Of a stretch of DNA of 64,000 nt, positions 9,536 through 17,290 are shown piece after piece. The stretch spans positions 165,106-229,105 of the forward strand of contig JADJNC010000011.1 of assembly GCA_016709335.1 (NCBI GenBank), given 5' to 3'. This DNA is from Candidatus Propionivibrio dominans (GTDB taxonomy: Bacteria; Pseudomonadota; Gammaproteobacteria; Burkholderiales; Rhodocyclaceae). The position numbers were made by a program, and so were the translations under genes. A model generated the notes under the pieces. That model was not told where the DNA came from, did not search any database, and saw only the letters and a program-made list of their open reading frames with translations. Position 1 is the stretch's first letter; each line of letters begins with the position of its first letter.

Positions 9536-10278
9536 TGATTCGACCGGCGCCCGAGTGGCCGCTCCCGAGCGTCTTTGCACACCGCTGCGGCGGTGCGCTG
9601 GCGCCGGAGAATACCCTGGCCGGACTGCGCATCGCCGCCTCAATGGGCGTTCAGGCCGTCGAGTTCGATGTCATGCTCTCGGCCGACGGCTCGCCCTGGC
9701 TGATTCACGACGAAACGCTGGAACGCACGACGAATGGTCGTGGTCGCGTGTGCGATACACCGGACCGGGTGCTGCACAGTCTTGATGCCGGCGGCTACCA
9801 GCATCGCGCTTTTGCCGGCGAGCCTTTGCCAACGCTGGAGGCGGCAGCGGCCTGCTGCCGCGAACTCGGCCTCATGGCCAATATTGAAATCAAGCCGGCC
9901 AGCGGATTTGAGGCGCTCACCGGCGAAGTCGTCACCCGGCGCATTCTGGAGCTTTGGCAGGGCGCGCCTTTGCCCCTCGTTTCCTCGTTCTCGCAGATTG
10001 CGCTGGAAACGGCACGCCGCCTTGCCCCCAAGTTGCCGATCGGATACCTGTGCGTGCGAGTGCCTGCCGACTGGCTGCGCCGGCTTGATTCACTCGCTGC
10101 ATTCAGCCTGCATTGCGCGGCCAGCGAACTGGATGATTCAATCCGTGATGCTGCCAATGCCGTTGGAATCCCCGTGCTGTGCTATACCGTCAATGACAGA
10201 CAGCTTGCGGCGTCGCTGTTCGAACGCGGTGTGACATCGGTGTTCAGTGACCGGATTGACCTCCTGACCCGTATGTAA
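9535..10278 (+). CDS. ugpQ: Glycerophosphodiester phosphodiesterase
   Basis: A 247-residue GDPD-family TIM-barrel enzyme that hydrolyses glycerophosphodiesters to glycerol-3-phosphate and an alcohol. The catalytic and metal pattern is visible: AHRCGG...PENT near 15-27, EFDVMLSADG near 43-52, HDETLERTTNG near 58-68, and NIEIKP near 112-117. It starts with GTG at 9535, overlapping the ugpB stop by one base. There is no signal peptide, so it acts in the cytoplasm on imported substrate. Together with ugpB it suggests scavenging of glycerol-phosphate compounds. Confidence 0.93.
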   Translation: MIRPAPEWPLPSVFAHRCGGALAPENTLAGLRIAASMGVQAVEFDVMLSADGSPWLIHDETLERTTNGRGRVCDTPDRVLHSLDAGGYQHRAFAGEPLPTLEAAAACCRELGLMANIEIKPASGFEALTGEVVTRRILELWQGAPLPLVSSFSQIALETARRLAPKLPIGYLCVRVPADWLRRLDSLAAFSLHCAASELDDSIRDAANAVGIPVLCYTVNDRQLAASLFERGVTSVFSDRIDLLTRM

Positions 10279-10401
10279 AACTTCATTGCTGGCTTACGAG
10301 TTGTTACAACATCGCTGTCAATGATTGGCGATGCTGTGCGTTAATCGATGCGTGGGATGTCCCATGCCAATAATCGCAAACAGACAATGGAGATCAAAAT
10401 C

Positions 10402-10767
10402 ATGAAACTGCTCAAGAACACAATCATCGCCCTGATGCTGACAGCACCGCTGGCGGCTTTTGCCCAATCAACGGCTACACCGAAATTCGATCAGCGCCAG
10501 GCCAATCAGGAGCGGCGTATCGATCAGGGGGTGCAGTCCGGCGCGCTCACGCCGAAGGAAACCGGGCGCCTCGAAAAAGGACAGGATCACCTGCAGACGA
10601 TGGAAGACAAGGCCAAGTCCGACGGCCAGGTGACGAAGCAGGAGCGTGCAAAACTTCAGCACGCAGAAAACAGGCAGAGCGAGAGAATTTATCGGCAGAA
10701 GCATGATCGCCAGCACGATTACAATCACAACGGCCAGGTCGATCATCCGCGTCATGCGAGCCGCTGA
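10402..10767 (+). CDS. Small exported basic protein of unknown function
   Basis: From the ATG at 10402, preceded by GGAG at nine bases, the product is 121 residues. It has a signal peptide (MKLLKNTIIALMLTAPLAAFAQ). The mature part is highly charged, Gln/Arg/His-rich and probably helical: repeated RQ.NQE.RI, GRLEKGQ and QHDYNHNGQVDHP. An upstream ATG at 10387 adds five residues. Similar small periplasmic proteins are common in betaproteobacteria, but I know of no assigned role. A strong terminator follows 25 bases after the stop, so it is transcribed as the last gene of its unit. Confidence 0.7.
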   Translation: MKLLKNTIIALMLTAPLAAFAQSTATPKFDQRQANQERRIDQGVQSGALTPKETGRLEKGQDHLQTMEDKAKSDGQVTKQERAKLQHAENRQSERIYRQKHDRQHDYNHNGQVDHPRHASR

Positions 10768-10792
10768 ACAAGTTTTCCGGATTGTTTCAGAG

Positions 10793-10815
10793 AACCCGCT
10801 GCGGCGGGTTTTTTT
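10793..10815 (+). terminator. Rho-independent terminator
   Basis: AACCCGC TGCG GCGGGTT forms a 7-bp stem with a tetraloop, followed by a T7 run. It follows the small exported protein gene and is in the right orientation to end it. Confidence 0.85.
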
Positions 10816-10882
10816 CTGGGTGCGCCAGGAGGAACAGAGTGAACCTTGAATCCGCAGTTCAGCGTGATGCCCATATCACAAG

Positions 10883-10966
10883 CCCTCATCCCCGGCCCTC
10901 CCGCAGAGATCCCGCAGGGAGAATGGTGCAAACCCCCTCTCCCGCGGAAGATGGCCGGGGTGAGGG
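10883..10966. repeat. Inverted repeat CCCTCATCCCCGGCC
   Basis: CCCTCATCCCCGGCC at 10883-10897 pairs with GGCCGGGGTGAGGG at 10953-10966, with a GC-rich loop that itself contains CCCGCAGA/CCCGCAGG. Elements of this form are common dispersed repeats in proteobacterial intergenic DNA. No gene is evident between 10816 and 11447. Confidence 0.65.
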
Positions 10967-11188
10967 CCCGACACGCGTCAAACCTGGTGTTGCGGCGGTC
11001 GCGCTTGACTGCGGTTTCTGGATTGAACGGCTTCCTGCTCAAGGAGAAGGAAGCAAAGGCATTCGAGCGAGAATCTGCCGGACCCGGCAGCACAACTCGC
11101 AAATTTTTCTTTTCAAAGACAGAGCCAGGGTGCGATACTTTGCTCCATGCCTTCCAAAAAGGTAAATATGTTCTAGAAACGCATCGTT

Positions 11189-11300
11189 ATTCCGGCGCAG
11201 GCCGGAATCAGATTTGTACATCTGGTCAAGATGTTAGTAAAACTGTTTTGATGAACGAATGAACGAATGAACAAACTGGATTCCGGGTCAAGCCCGGAAT
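11189..11300. repeat. Dispersed ATTCCGG palindromic repeat pair
   Basis: ATTCCGGCGCAGGCCGGAAT (11189-11208) and GATTCCGGGTCAAGCCCGGA (11279-11298) are each palindromic and face each other. This is the familiar ATTCCGG...CCGGAAT dispersed repeat. Between them ATGAACGA is repeated almost three times (about 11251-11272). It fills the gap before the META-domain gene. Confidence 0.7.
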
Positions 11301-11447
11301 GAGCGCGAAGCCTGGCCTAGGGCCACGGTAATTCAATGAGTAGCGTTAGAAAAAATTCACCCCATGCCTTTCGGTTATCGATTATTCCGGCATCCCGCAG
11401 CACAGGTACAATACTCCATTCAATTTTTCAGGAAAACGAGGCGAAAC

Positions 11448-12542
11448 ATGTTAAAGACATGCGTACGGACACTTTTCCTGATGGCGCCTGCATTGGCAGC
11501 TGTTGCTGCTTTTGCCGCAGAGCCGCAGTTGATCTGTTTTGGCAATGAGCCCTCGTGGGGCCTGCAATTCAGCGAGGGAGGACGGGCACAACTGCTGCTG
11601 CCGGAGCAAAAGCCGCTCGACTACCGGGGTCGCGAGACGCGCCTCGATGCCTTAAAAGAGCGGGCATGGCGAGGCAAACCCGCTTCCGGCAAAGGCGGTG
11701 AACTGGTCGCCTTTCTTCGCGAGTCGACGTGCAGTGACGGCAAGTCGGACAACAGGCATCCGCTGACGGCGCGGGTTTCGCTGCCCGACGCAAGGCTGCT
11801 CGTGGGATGCTGTCGTATCCCGTCCAATGCAAATACGCCCGTGCCACTCGCTTTTGAAGGGCCATCATGGCAGCTTGCCGCCCGCGGTACTCAGGGCGCA
11901 GGCGTGGGCGCTAGTGAAAAACGAGCTGTGACAGCGCGTTTTGAGGGTGGCCGTGTCAGCGGTTTCTCGGGCTGCAACCGGTTCATGGGTTCTTACACCA
12001 TAGATCGCGCCAGCGTGCTTATCGGCCCGCTGGCGGGAACCATGATGGCCTGCCCCGAACCCCAGATGGCGATCGAGAAAGCCTTCCTCGGCGCATTGAC
12101 CGGCACCCTGCGCTATGCAATCAGCGGTGACCAACTGACATTGACACCTGCTGCAGGAGCGCCGCTGGTTTTTCAGGCGGAGCCTGCACCAACGCTGCAG
12201 GGCGTCACCTGGAGCGTTACCGGTTTCAACAACGGTCGGCAAGCGGTCGTCGGTCCCCTGCTGGGAACTGAATTGACCCTGACTTTTGACCAGGGCCGGG
12301 TTTACGGTAGCAGCGGCTGCAACACCTACCGCGCGGCCTACACCAGCGAGGGAAACCGTCTGGCCATTGGCCCCGTAGCCAGCACGCGCAAGGCCTGCTC
12401 TGTGGAAGGCGTGATGCAGCAGGAGCGCGAGTTTCTGGCAGCGCTCGAGACCGTCAAGCTGTGGGCCATTAGCGGTGGCCTGCTCGATATACACCGTGCC
12501 GATGGCGAACGGGTATTGAACGCCATCAAGGCCGCCCGGTAA
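11448..12542 (+). CDS. Exported META-domain protein (two META/HslJ-like domains)
   Basis: From the ATG at 11448, preceded by GAGG, the protein is 364 residues. It has a signal peptide ending near AFA/AEP (about residue 24). An N-terminal domain (CFGNEPSWGLQF onward, about 25-115) resembles the region that often precedes META. Two META domains follow, marked by GCNRFMGSY (near 185) and GCNTYRAAY (near 305), each with a trailing CPE/CSVE helix. META proteins such as HslJ are outer-membrane or periplasmic and linked to envelope and antibiotic stress, but the molecular function is unknown. It is monocistronic. Confidence 0.85.
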   Translation: MLKTCVRTLFLMAPALAAVAAFAAEPQLICFGNEPSWGLQFSEGGRAQLLLPEQKPLDYRGRETRLDALKERAWRGKPASGKGGELVAFLRESTCSDGKSDNRHPLTARVSLPDARLLVGCCRIPSNANTPVPLAFEGPSWQLAARGTQGAGVGASEKRAVTARFEGGRVSGFSGCNRFMGSYTIDRASVLIGPLAGTMMACPEPQMAIEKAFLGALTGTLRYAISGDQLTLTPAAGAPLVFQAEPAPTLQGVTWSVTGFNNGRQAVVGPLLGTELTLTFDQGRVYGSSGCNTYRAAYTSEGNRLAIGPVASTRKACSVEGVMQQEREFLAALETVKLWAISGGLLDIHRADGERVLNAIKAAR

Positions 12543-12608
12543 AAATGAGGGTGTAATATGCGCTTGGTCGGGCGCTGCAAAACATGAACGCATGACAATG
12601 GCTCGCAT

Positions 12609-12806
12609 TTGAACCCGGCGGCCGGAGCGATGAGAGTATTTCTAAGAAGCCGAATGCGCTTCGATTTGATCACCCGAAAAGACATCGATTTCGCTATGCA
12701 CCGCCTCAACCACCGCCCCCGAAAATACCTCGGCTTCAAAACACCACATGAGGTCTTTATGAACCAGCTACACTCTCGTCATTACGTTGTTGCACTTCAG
12801 ACTTGA
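12609..12806 (+). pseudogene. IS30-family transposase, C-terminal remnant
   Basis: Only about 65 residues remain. LNHRPRKYLGFKTPHEVF and the ending VALQT are typical of the extreme C-terminus of IS30-family DDE transposases. The N-terminal helix-turn-helix and the first DDE residues are missing, and no inverted repeats could be recognised. It is an old insertion scar rather than a mobile element. Confidence 0.75.
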
Positions 12807-12859
12807 ATCCGCCAGCATTCCAGTTTCTTTCAGGTGGGTACCGGAAACTAGACGGCAGA

Positions 12860-12949
12860 GCAATCGGCGCTGACGCAAAAGTGTTGCTCGACGCGGGAAC
12901 GATCAATGCCGAAGAATTCCCCAGGCTCAAGACCAAGGCGCCCGCTTAA
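12860..12949 (+). pseudogene. Possible SHOCT-domain tail fragment
   Basis: The frame ending in TAA at 12947-12949 reads AKVLLDAGTINAEEFPRLK, close to the short C-terminal SHOCT helix pair (LLDAGxITxEEFxxxK). No start codon or upstream domain is apparent. It lies just after the IS30 scrap, so it is probably the leftover end of a gene cut by past rearrangement. Confidence is low because the match is short. Confidence 0.35.
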
Positions 12950-13146
12950 CCTAAGGTTTGCGAATTGACGGGACCATCTTTGAAACTGTCAAATCGAAGG
13001 GGCAAGTCAAAATTTGATTCGACCAGGCGTCTGTCAGTAATCTGCAAACGCAGCTTGTTTTCCCCTGTCCCTAGCAACAGACACCACTCGCAGAGGTGAA
13101 GAAATTTGCGTATTTTCTGAGTGTTCCATTACCCCAGAATTAGGCA

Positions 13147-13175
13147 TTGACAGGGGTGAAAAGGGCAATGATACT
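13147..13175 (+). promoter_or_regulatory. Candidate sigma-70 promoter
   Basis: TTGACA (13147-13152) and GATACT (13170-13175) are separated by 17 bases. The site lies about 140 bases upstream of the shifted exported-protein gene and its glycine-zipper neighbour. The rest of 12950-13312 holds nothing recognisable. Confidence 0.45.
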
Positions 13176-13312
13176 TTACAGGCAGGATTTGTTTTCTCTA
13201 CCTGTGACCAAGCCGAGATTGCAAATGGAAGTTGTCAAGGTGCGCCAGCGACTGCAATCAATTTGAGCGGACCGCGCTGGTATTTATTCGATGTTTTATT
13301 ATGGAGAATGCG

Positions 13313-13696
13313 ATGCTGATGAAACTGGATTTGCGGGCGGCGCTGTTCGGCGCTTGCGCGTTGTTTTCTGTGGCCTCGGCCAATGTCCTGGCGGATGAAG
13401 TTCCCCTGGTCACCGGCGAACTGTGGAGCAAGTCGTCTGGTGAGTTGAAGAAGGCTTATCTCATTGGAGTTGCCAATACGCTCCAGGTCGAAGCGGCCTA
13501 TCAGGGGTGCGAATCCGCCGCCCGATAGCCAGAGTCTTATCCCGCGTACTGCCAAGGGCTTGAAAGGCCATTCGCTTGAAAGTGTGAGTGCAGCGCTCGA
13601 CAAATGGTACGCCGCGAATCCCGGCAAATGCAGCGACCGGTACTCGAAACCATCTGGTTCGAAATCATCGTACCGGGACTTCAGAAATACAAATAA
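13313..13696 (+). pseudogene. Small exported protein (Rap1a/Tai-like), two compensating frameshifts
   Basis: The ATG at 13313 (or 13319) follows GGAG and begins a signal peptide ending near VLA/DE. The first frame reads LKKAYLIGVANTLQVEAAYQG and then stops at 13526. The sense continues one frame over (LKGHSLESVSAALDKWYAANPGK), then returns to the first frame (PVLETIWFEIIVPGLQKYK, stop 13694-13696). The joined protein of about 126 residues resembles small exported proteins ending in RPV.E..WFE...P.L, as in the Rap1a/Tai immunity-like group. The match is from memory and modest. Two opposite indels about 110 bases apart could be decay or sequence error. Confidence 0.6.
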
Positions 13697-13708
13697 CGGA
13701 GACATAAA

Positions 13709-13930
13709 ATGAAAACAGTTCGTTTGATGGTGGTCATCGTAGCGGTGTCGAGTGTGCTCGGCTGCACGGACATGAGCACAAAGCAGCAGGGAACCTTAAG
13801 TGGTGCGGCCATTGGTGGGGCCGCAGGTGCAGGCATCGCTGCCATCGCCGGGGGCAGCGCATGGACTGGTTTGGCGGTCGGTGCCGTTGCCGGTGGCGTC
13901 GCCGGCAATATCAAGGCTAATCAACAATAG
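13709..13930 (+). CDS. Glycine-zipper lipoprotein
   Basis: A 73-residue protein with a lipoprotein signal peptide (lipobox VLGC, Cys near residue 19). A glycine-zipper segment follows, with GAAIGGAAGAG and AVGAVAGGVAGN, typical of SlyB/YMGG-type outer-membrane lipoproteins. An ACGGAGAC ribosome binding site precedes the ATG. It lies 12 bases after the shifted exported-protein gene, so the two form a small unit. Precise function is unknown; such proteins are often linked to envelope stability. Confidence 0.8.
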   Translation: MKTVRLMVVIVAVSSVLGCTDMSTKQQGTLSGAAIGGAAGAGIAAIAGGSAWTGLAVGAVAGGVAGNIKANQQ

Positions 13931-14438
13931 CCACAACACCTGTCAGGCCAGCACCATGGGCATCGCTCCGGAGGCATCAATGGTGTTGGCCCAGTGGGCA
14001 TGTGAGCAGATACGAGTTTCGGCAAGCCCACCCGGCACAATGTGCCCTGCATTGATCCGGTGAAACGCCGATTCTGGGTAGCAAGCACTCAGCGAGTAAG
14101 CTGGCGGCAGACTGGCTGGTTGATCAAACAAGCCGCAGAAGCTGATTGATGAGGCGGTTTCGGCATGTTTGTTGTGCCTTCGCAAAGGCAAGGCGAGCTG
14201 GAAGCTGTTGGCGCAAGTCCGTGCTTGAACTATCGCTTAGGCTTTGTTGCCGTGCTTACATGGTCCGTAGGTGCTGACGGCAAATCCTCAGACTGAATTA
14301 AATGTTCAGCGAGCTGCAAGGCAATGAGGGAGTTGAATACATCTTAAAACCTCATTCATCATGTCCCCAGGGGAATTCCCTGCGGGTCATGTTTGAAGCG
14401 GTTTCAACTGCGTTCTACCGGTCCAAGGGCTTCCCCGA
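13931..14438. other. About 500 bases without a supportable gene
   Basis: Short open frames exist on both strands, but none has a good ribosome site, a familiar motif or a sensible length. No tRNA, terminator or repeat could be recognised. It separates a plus-strand unit from the convergent amidohydrolase gene. Confidence 0.5.
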
Positions 14439-15674
14439 TCAGGCCGGCCGGCTGAAAAACGGCGCGGTCTCGAATACCGGCTTCGGAAAGCTGTGGCCCT
14501 CCTTGTTCAGGCTGCGTTTCAGTACGAAATCGTAGAGCAAGACGTTAATGTCGCGCAGCCGGCGCAAGGGCTCGACGGTGCTCGCATCGAGCAGGCGCAA
14601 ATCGACCAGCGCCTTCAGGGAAATCAGGGGCACGACGCCGGGCAGGGGATAATCCGAGCCGTTCAACAGGCGCTCGTGCCAATCGCGACGCTCGAGCAGT
14701 GTGGAGACCACGCTCATCCGGTTGCTTTGCGTAATCGCCGAGATATCGCCGAACAGGTTGGCGCGATAGCGCGCATCATCCATCAGTTGCGCGAACAGGT
14801 CGAAGTTGCCGAGTTTCGCCGAATGCTCCTCGTCGATGTGCCCGCAGCCCAGCGAAGCACAGTGCGCCACCACCACGCGCACCCCGGCGTCGAGCGCTCG
14901 TCGCAGGCGCAGCGGGTTGCCCAGGTGCTCGCCGAAGCCATGCACCGCACGCTCGTCGCCGGCATGGGTGATGAGCGGCATGCGCAAGGCGACGAGTTTG
15001 GCGTAAAAGCGCTCGCAGCGTGCGTCGGCAGGGTCGATGTTTTGTGCCGAGGGCAGCCACTTGATGGCCCGTGCGCCGCGCGCCGCCGCAGCGTCAAGCC
15101 GGTCGAGAGCGCGCGGGTCGTAAGGATGAATCGACGCCACCCACTCGAAATGCGCAGGGTGGCTGAAGGCCAGAACGGCGACAAAGTTGTCCGGTACATA
15201 AAGGGTCGAGCGCTCCGCCAGTGGTGCCCCGGCCTCATCGCGCGCCCAGTCGAAAGCGAAGAGAAGCGCATGGAACCCGGGGGGCATTCCCCGGCACTGC
15301 GCCAGCAGGCGCTCGACGAAACTGGTGTCGACCTTGCCCGGCGTTTCGTCCACGCAGGAAGCGTTGACGTAGAACTCACGCTGCACGTAGCCGCGTGGAT
15401 GCCAGAACTGCTCCATGCGCGGATTGAACCACAGGCCGCTGCCCGAATCGCCATTGCCGAACACATGGCAATGGGAGTCCCAGACTTTGGCCGCGTCGAG
15501 CCCGTTCCACGCGGCCGTGATCAGGGGATGATCGCGCAGGTCGGCCGGCAGTTCGGCAAGGCAGGCATTGAACACCCCGTCACGCAACGAGAAATCGCAG
15601 CCCGTGAGCAGCCCGCCTGCCGCGACGCTGGCGCCGAGCAGCAGACGGCGTCGCTTGATCCCGAACGGAGTCAC
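14439..15674 (-). CDS. Amidohydrolase-family protein with Tat-type lipoprotein signal
   Basis: The 411-residue protein begins KRRRLLLGASVAAGGLLTGC. This combines a twin-arginine motif with a lipobox (Cys near residue 26), so it is probably exported folded and lipid-anchored. The body is a TIM-barrel amidohydrolase of the TatD/amidohydrolase-2 type. Visible metal ligands are HCHVFG near 68-73, ITHAGDE in the middle and VVAHCASLG. The C-terminal NGSDYPLPG carries the late barrel Asp. The substrate is unknown. It follows the solute-binding protein gene on the same strand with a 55-base gap, so the two could be cotranscribed. Confidence 0.82.
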   Translation of the reverse strand: MTPFGIKRRRLLLGASVAAGGLLTGCDFSLRDGVFNACLAELPADLRDHPLITAAWNGLDAAKVWDSHCHVFGNGDSGSGLWFNPRMEQFWHPRGYVQREFYVNASCVDETPGKVDTSFVERLLAQCRGMPPGFHALLFAFDWARDEAGAPLAERSTLYVPDNFVAVLAFSHPAHFEWVASIHPYDPRALDRLDAAAARGARAIKWLPSAQNIDPADARCERFYAKLVALRMPLITHAGDERAVHGFGEHLGNPLRLRRALDAGVRVVVAHCASLGCGHIDEEHSAKLGNFDLFAQLMDDARYRANLFGDISAITQSNRMSVVSTLLERRDWHERLLNGSDYPLPGVVPLISLKALVDLRLLDASTVEPLRRLRDINVLLYDFVLKRSLNKEGHSFPKPVFETAPFFSRPA

Positions 15675-15729
15675 GTCAGGCCTGTTGCAACGCGAGAAAA
15701 ATTCTCAGTTGTACAGATCGGTGGGTGGT

Positions 15730-16593
15730 TCAGTTGGGAATCGAATTGAGCAGGAACATGGCCGCCAGCAGACCGGTCGGCCGCCCCAGCTTGCCCAGCC
15801 ACTGGGCGAAGATCTGTTCGATGTCGCCGCCCATGTAGACCTGCGTCAGCGCCTTGTTGACCTCGAGTCGGAAGGCCGAGTCGTTGCGCGGCATGGCCAT
15901 CGCATAGGGTTCGATCGACAGATCCTCGGCGACCAGCGCCAGCTTGGCGGGTTCCTTGGCCTGAACGGCCAGCCCGACGAGTTTGACCTTGTCGCCGGCA
16001 TAGGCGTCGACCTTGCCTTCCTCAAGCATCACCAGGCCGGCATTGGCATCGGCGACGGTGACCACCGTGGCACTGAGCTGGCGCAGGCGCAGCAGGTCAT
16101 TGAGCCGGGTCTCGGTGGTCGTTCCCTTGAGCACCGCGACGCGCTTGCCAGCCAGGTCGGTGAGCTGATTGACCGGCGATCCGGCCTTGACCAGCAGCCC
16201 GCCGCCATCGATGAAGATCAGATTGGAAAAGTCGACATTGGCCAGACGCGACTGCGTCTGCGTCGTATTGGCGCATTCGAGATCGGCACGACCCTTGGCG
16301 ACCATCTGCAGGCGTTCGCTGACCGAACCGGCAATCCAGTTCACCTTCAGGTTGGTGTCGCCAACCGCACGCGCAATCTGCGCAATCACGCGTTTGCACA
16401 GGTCGATCGAATACCCGGCCGGCTCGTTGTTGGGTCCGGCAAAGGAGAACGGCAAGGAATCGGGGGAATAGGCGACGTTGATGGCCTTCGCCGCCTTGAT
16501 CTTGCCCAGTGTTGCGGAGCCGGTCTGCGCCGTGGCGGTGCCGCTCGTCAGCGTGGCGGCGAGGATGAGTGCTGCAAGAAGAGTCTTGATCAT
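15730..16593 (-). CDS. Family 3 amino-acid-type ABC transporter substrate-binding protein
   Basis: From the ATG at 16593, preceded by CGAGGACTCC, the protein is 287 residues. The signal peptide is MIKTLLAALILAATLTSGTATAQ. The rest matches SBP_bac_3: YSPDSLPFSF near the start, GYSIDLCKRV, the RADLECANTTQT ligand-pocket segment, and LKGTTTETRL beginning lobe 2. This fold binds amino acids or other small organic ions in the periplasm. No permease or ATPase gene is nearby, so it may be an orphan receptor. A longer open frame to 16692 lacks a signal peptide at its start and is unlikely. Confidence 0.88.
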   Translation of the reverse strand: MIKTLLAALILAATLTSGTATAQTGSATLGKIKAAKAINVAYSPDSLPFSFAGPNNEPAGYSIDLCKRVIAQIARAVGDTNLKVNWIAGSVSERLQMVAKGRADLECANTTQTQSRLANVDFSNLIFIDGGGLLVKAGSPVNQLTDLAGKRVAVLKGTTTETRLNDLLRLRQLSATVVTVADANAGLVMLEEGKVDAYAGDKVKLVGLAVQAKEPAKLALVAEDLSIEPYAMAMPRNDSAFRLEVNKALTQVYMGGDIEQIFAQWLGKLGRPTGLLAAMFLLNSIPN

Positions 16594-16845
16594 GGAGTCC
16601 TCGATTTCATTTGAGAGAAGGAATAGGAAACATTGCGTGCTGTTCCCCTGGCTGGATAATCCGCGGAGCAGTCTACTACAGCTTTTCGCCACTTCACAAA
16701 TTGCAATGATTGTTTCGCAATTATTCCAGGTGGTTACATCCGGCTAGCCAGCACTTTGGCTTCTTGTCAGTAGAGACGTGGAGTAGTAGGCTTCAGCAAA
16801 ACCGCTACTAATCGCCTTTCTGCATTATGTTCTCCATATCGGATC

Positions 16846-17160
16846 TTGCCCGGGGTGTTGTTCCCGGTCATCATGGCGCTCATTCAGTTCGAGAATCCGA
16901 ATGTGATCCTTTCGGTGTTACTGGGACTGGTGCTCGCCCAGTTCCTGATTGGCAATTTTCTCGATCCCTATGTCATGGGCAACTCGCTCAACCTCAGTCC
17001 GTTTGCCATCCTGGTCAGCCTGGCGATCTGGTCGGAATTGTGGGGTATCGCCGGCGCATTTCTGGCGGTCCCGATTACTGCCGTCGTGGCCATCATTTTT
17101 TCAGAGTTTCTGAGTACTCGCCCGATTGCTGTCCTTCTCTCGCGCAACGGCAGGCTATGA
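16846..17160 (+). pseudogene. AI-2E family transporter, C-terminal remnant
   Basis: About 104 residues match only the last third of AI-2E/PerM-type membrane transporters. There are hydrophobic segments and the typical NLSPFAILVSLAIWSELWGI...GAFLAVPITA. The expected N-terminal ~250 residues are absent: upstream of 16846 the frame offers no membrane helices, and the other frames show none. The first codon usable here is TTG. It is a truncated gene left 130 bases before yihY. Confidence 0.7.
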
Positions 17161-17290
17161 GTCAAGCGACCGGAAATTTCCCCGAACCCGGGCCTTTGCC
17201 GCAATGCTCGCGTGCCAGCGTGCTACGCCGGCGCTGGTGCGGCCGGGCAATCCCCACGACAAGCCTCGCCGGCCGGCAGGGAATCGGGCC

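Noticed and set aside
13943..14191. An 82-codon minus-strand frame in the 13.9-14.4 kb gap that might be a transposase end
   Set aside because: No DDE residues, no terminal repeats and no certain resemblance to any transposase.
14493..15749. A 418-codon open frame on the plus strand opposite the amidohydrolase gene
   Set aside because: It mirrors the codon structure of the real gene on the other strand, is Arg/Gln/His-rich and shows no family motif.
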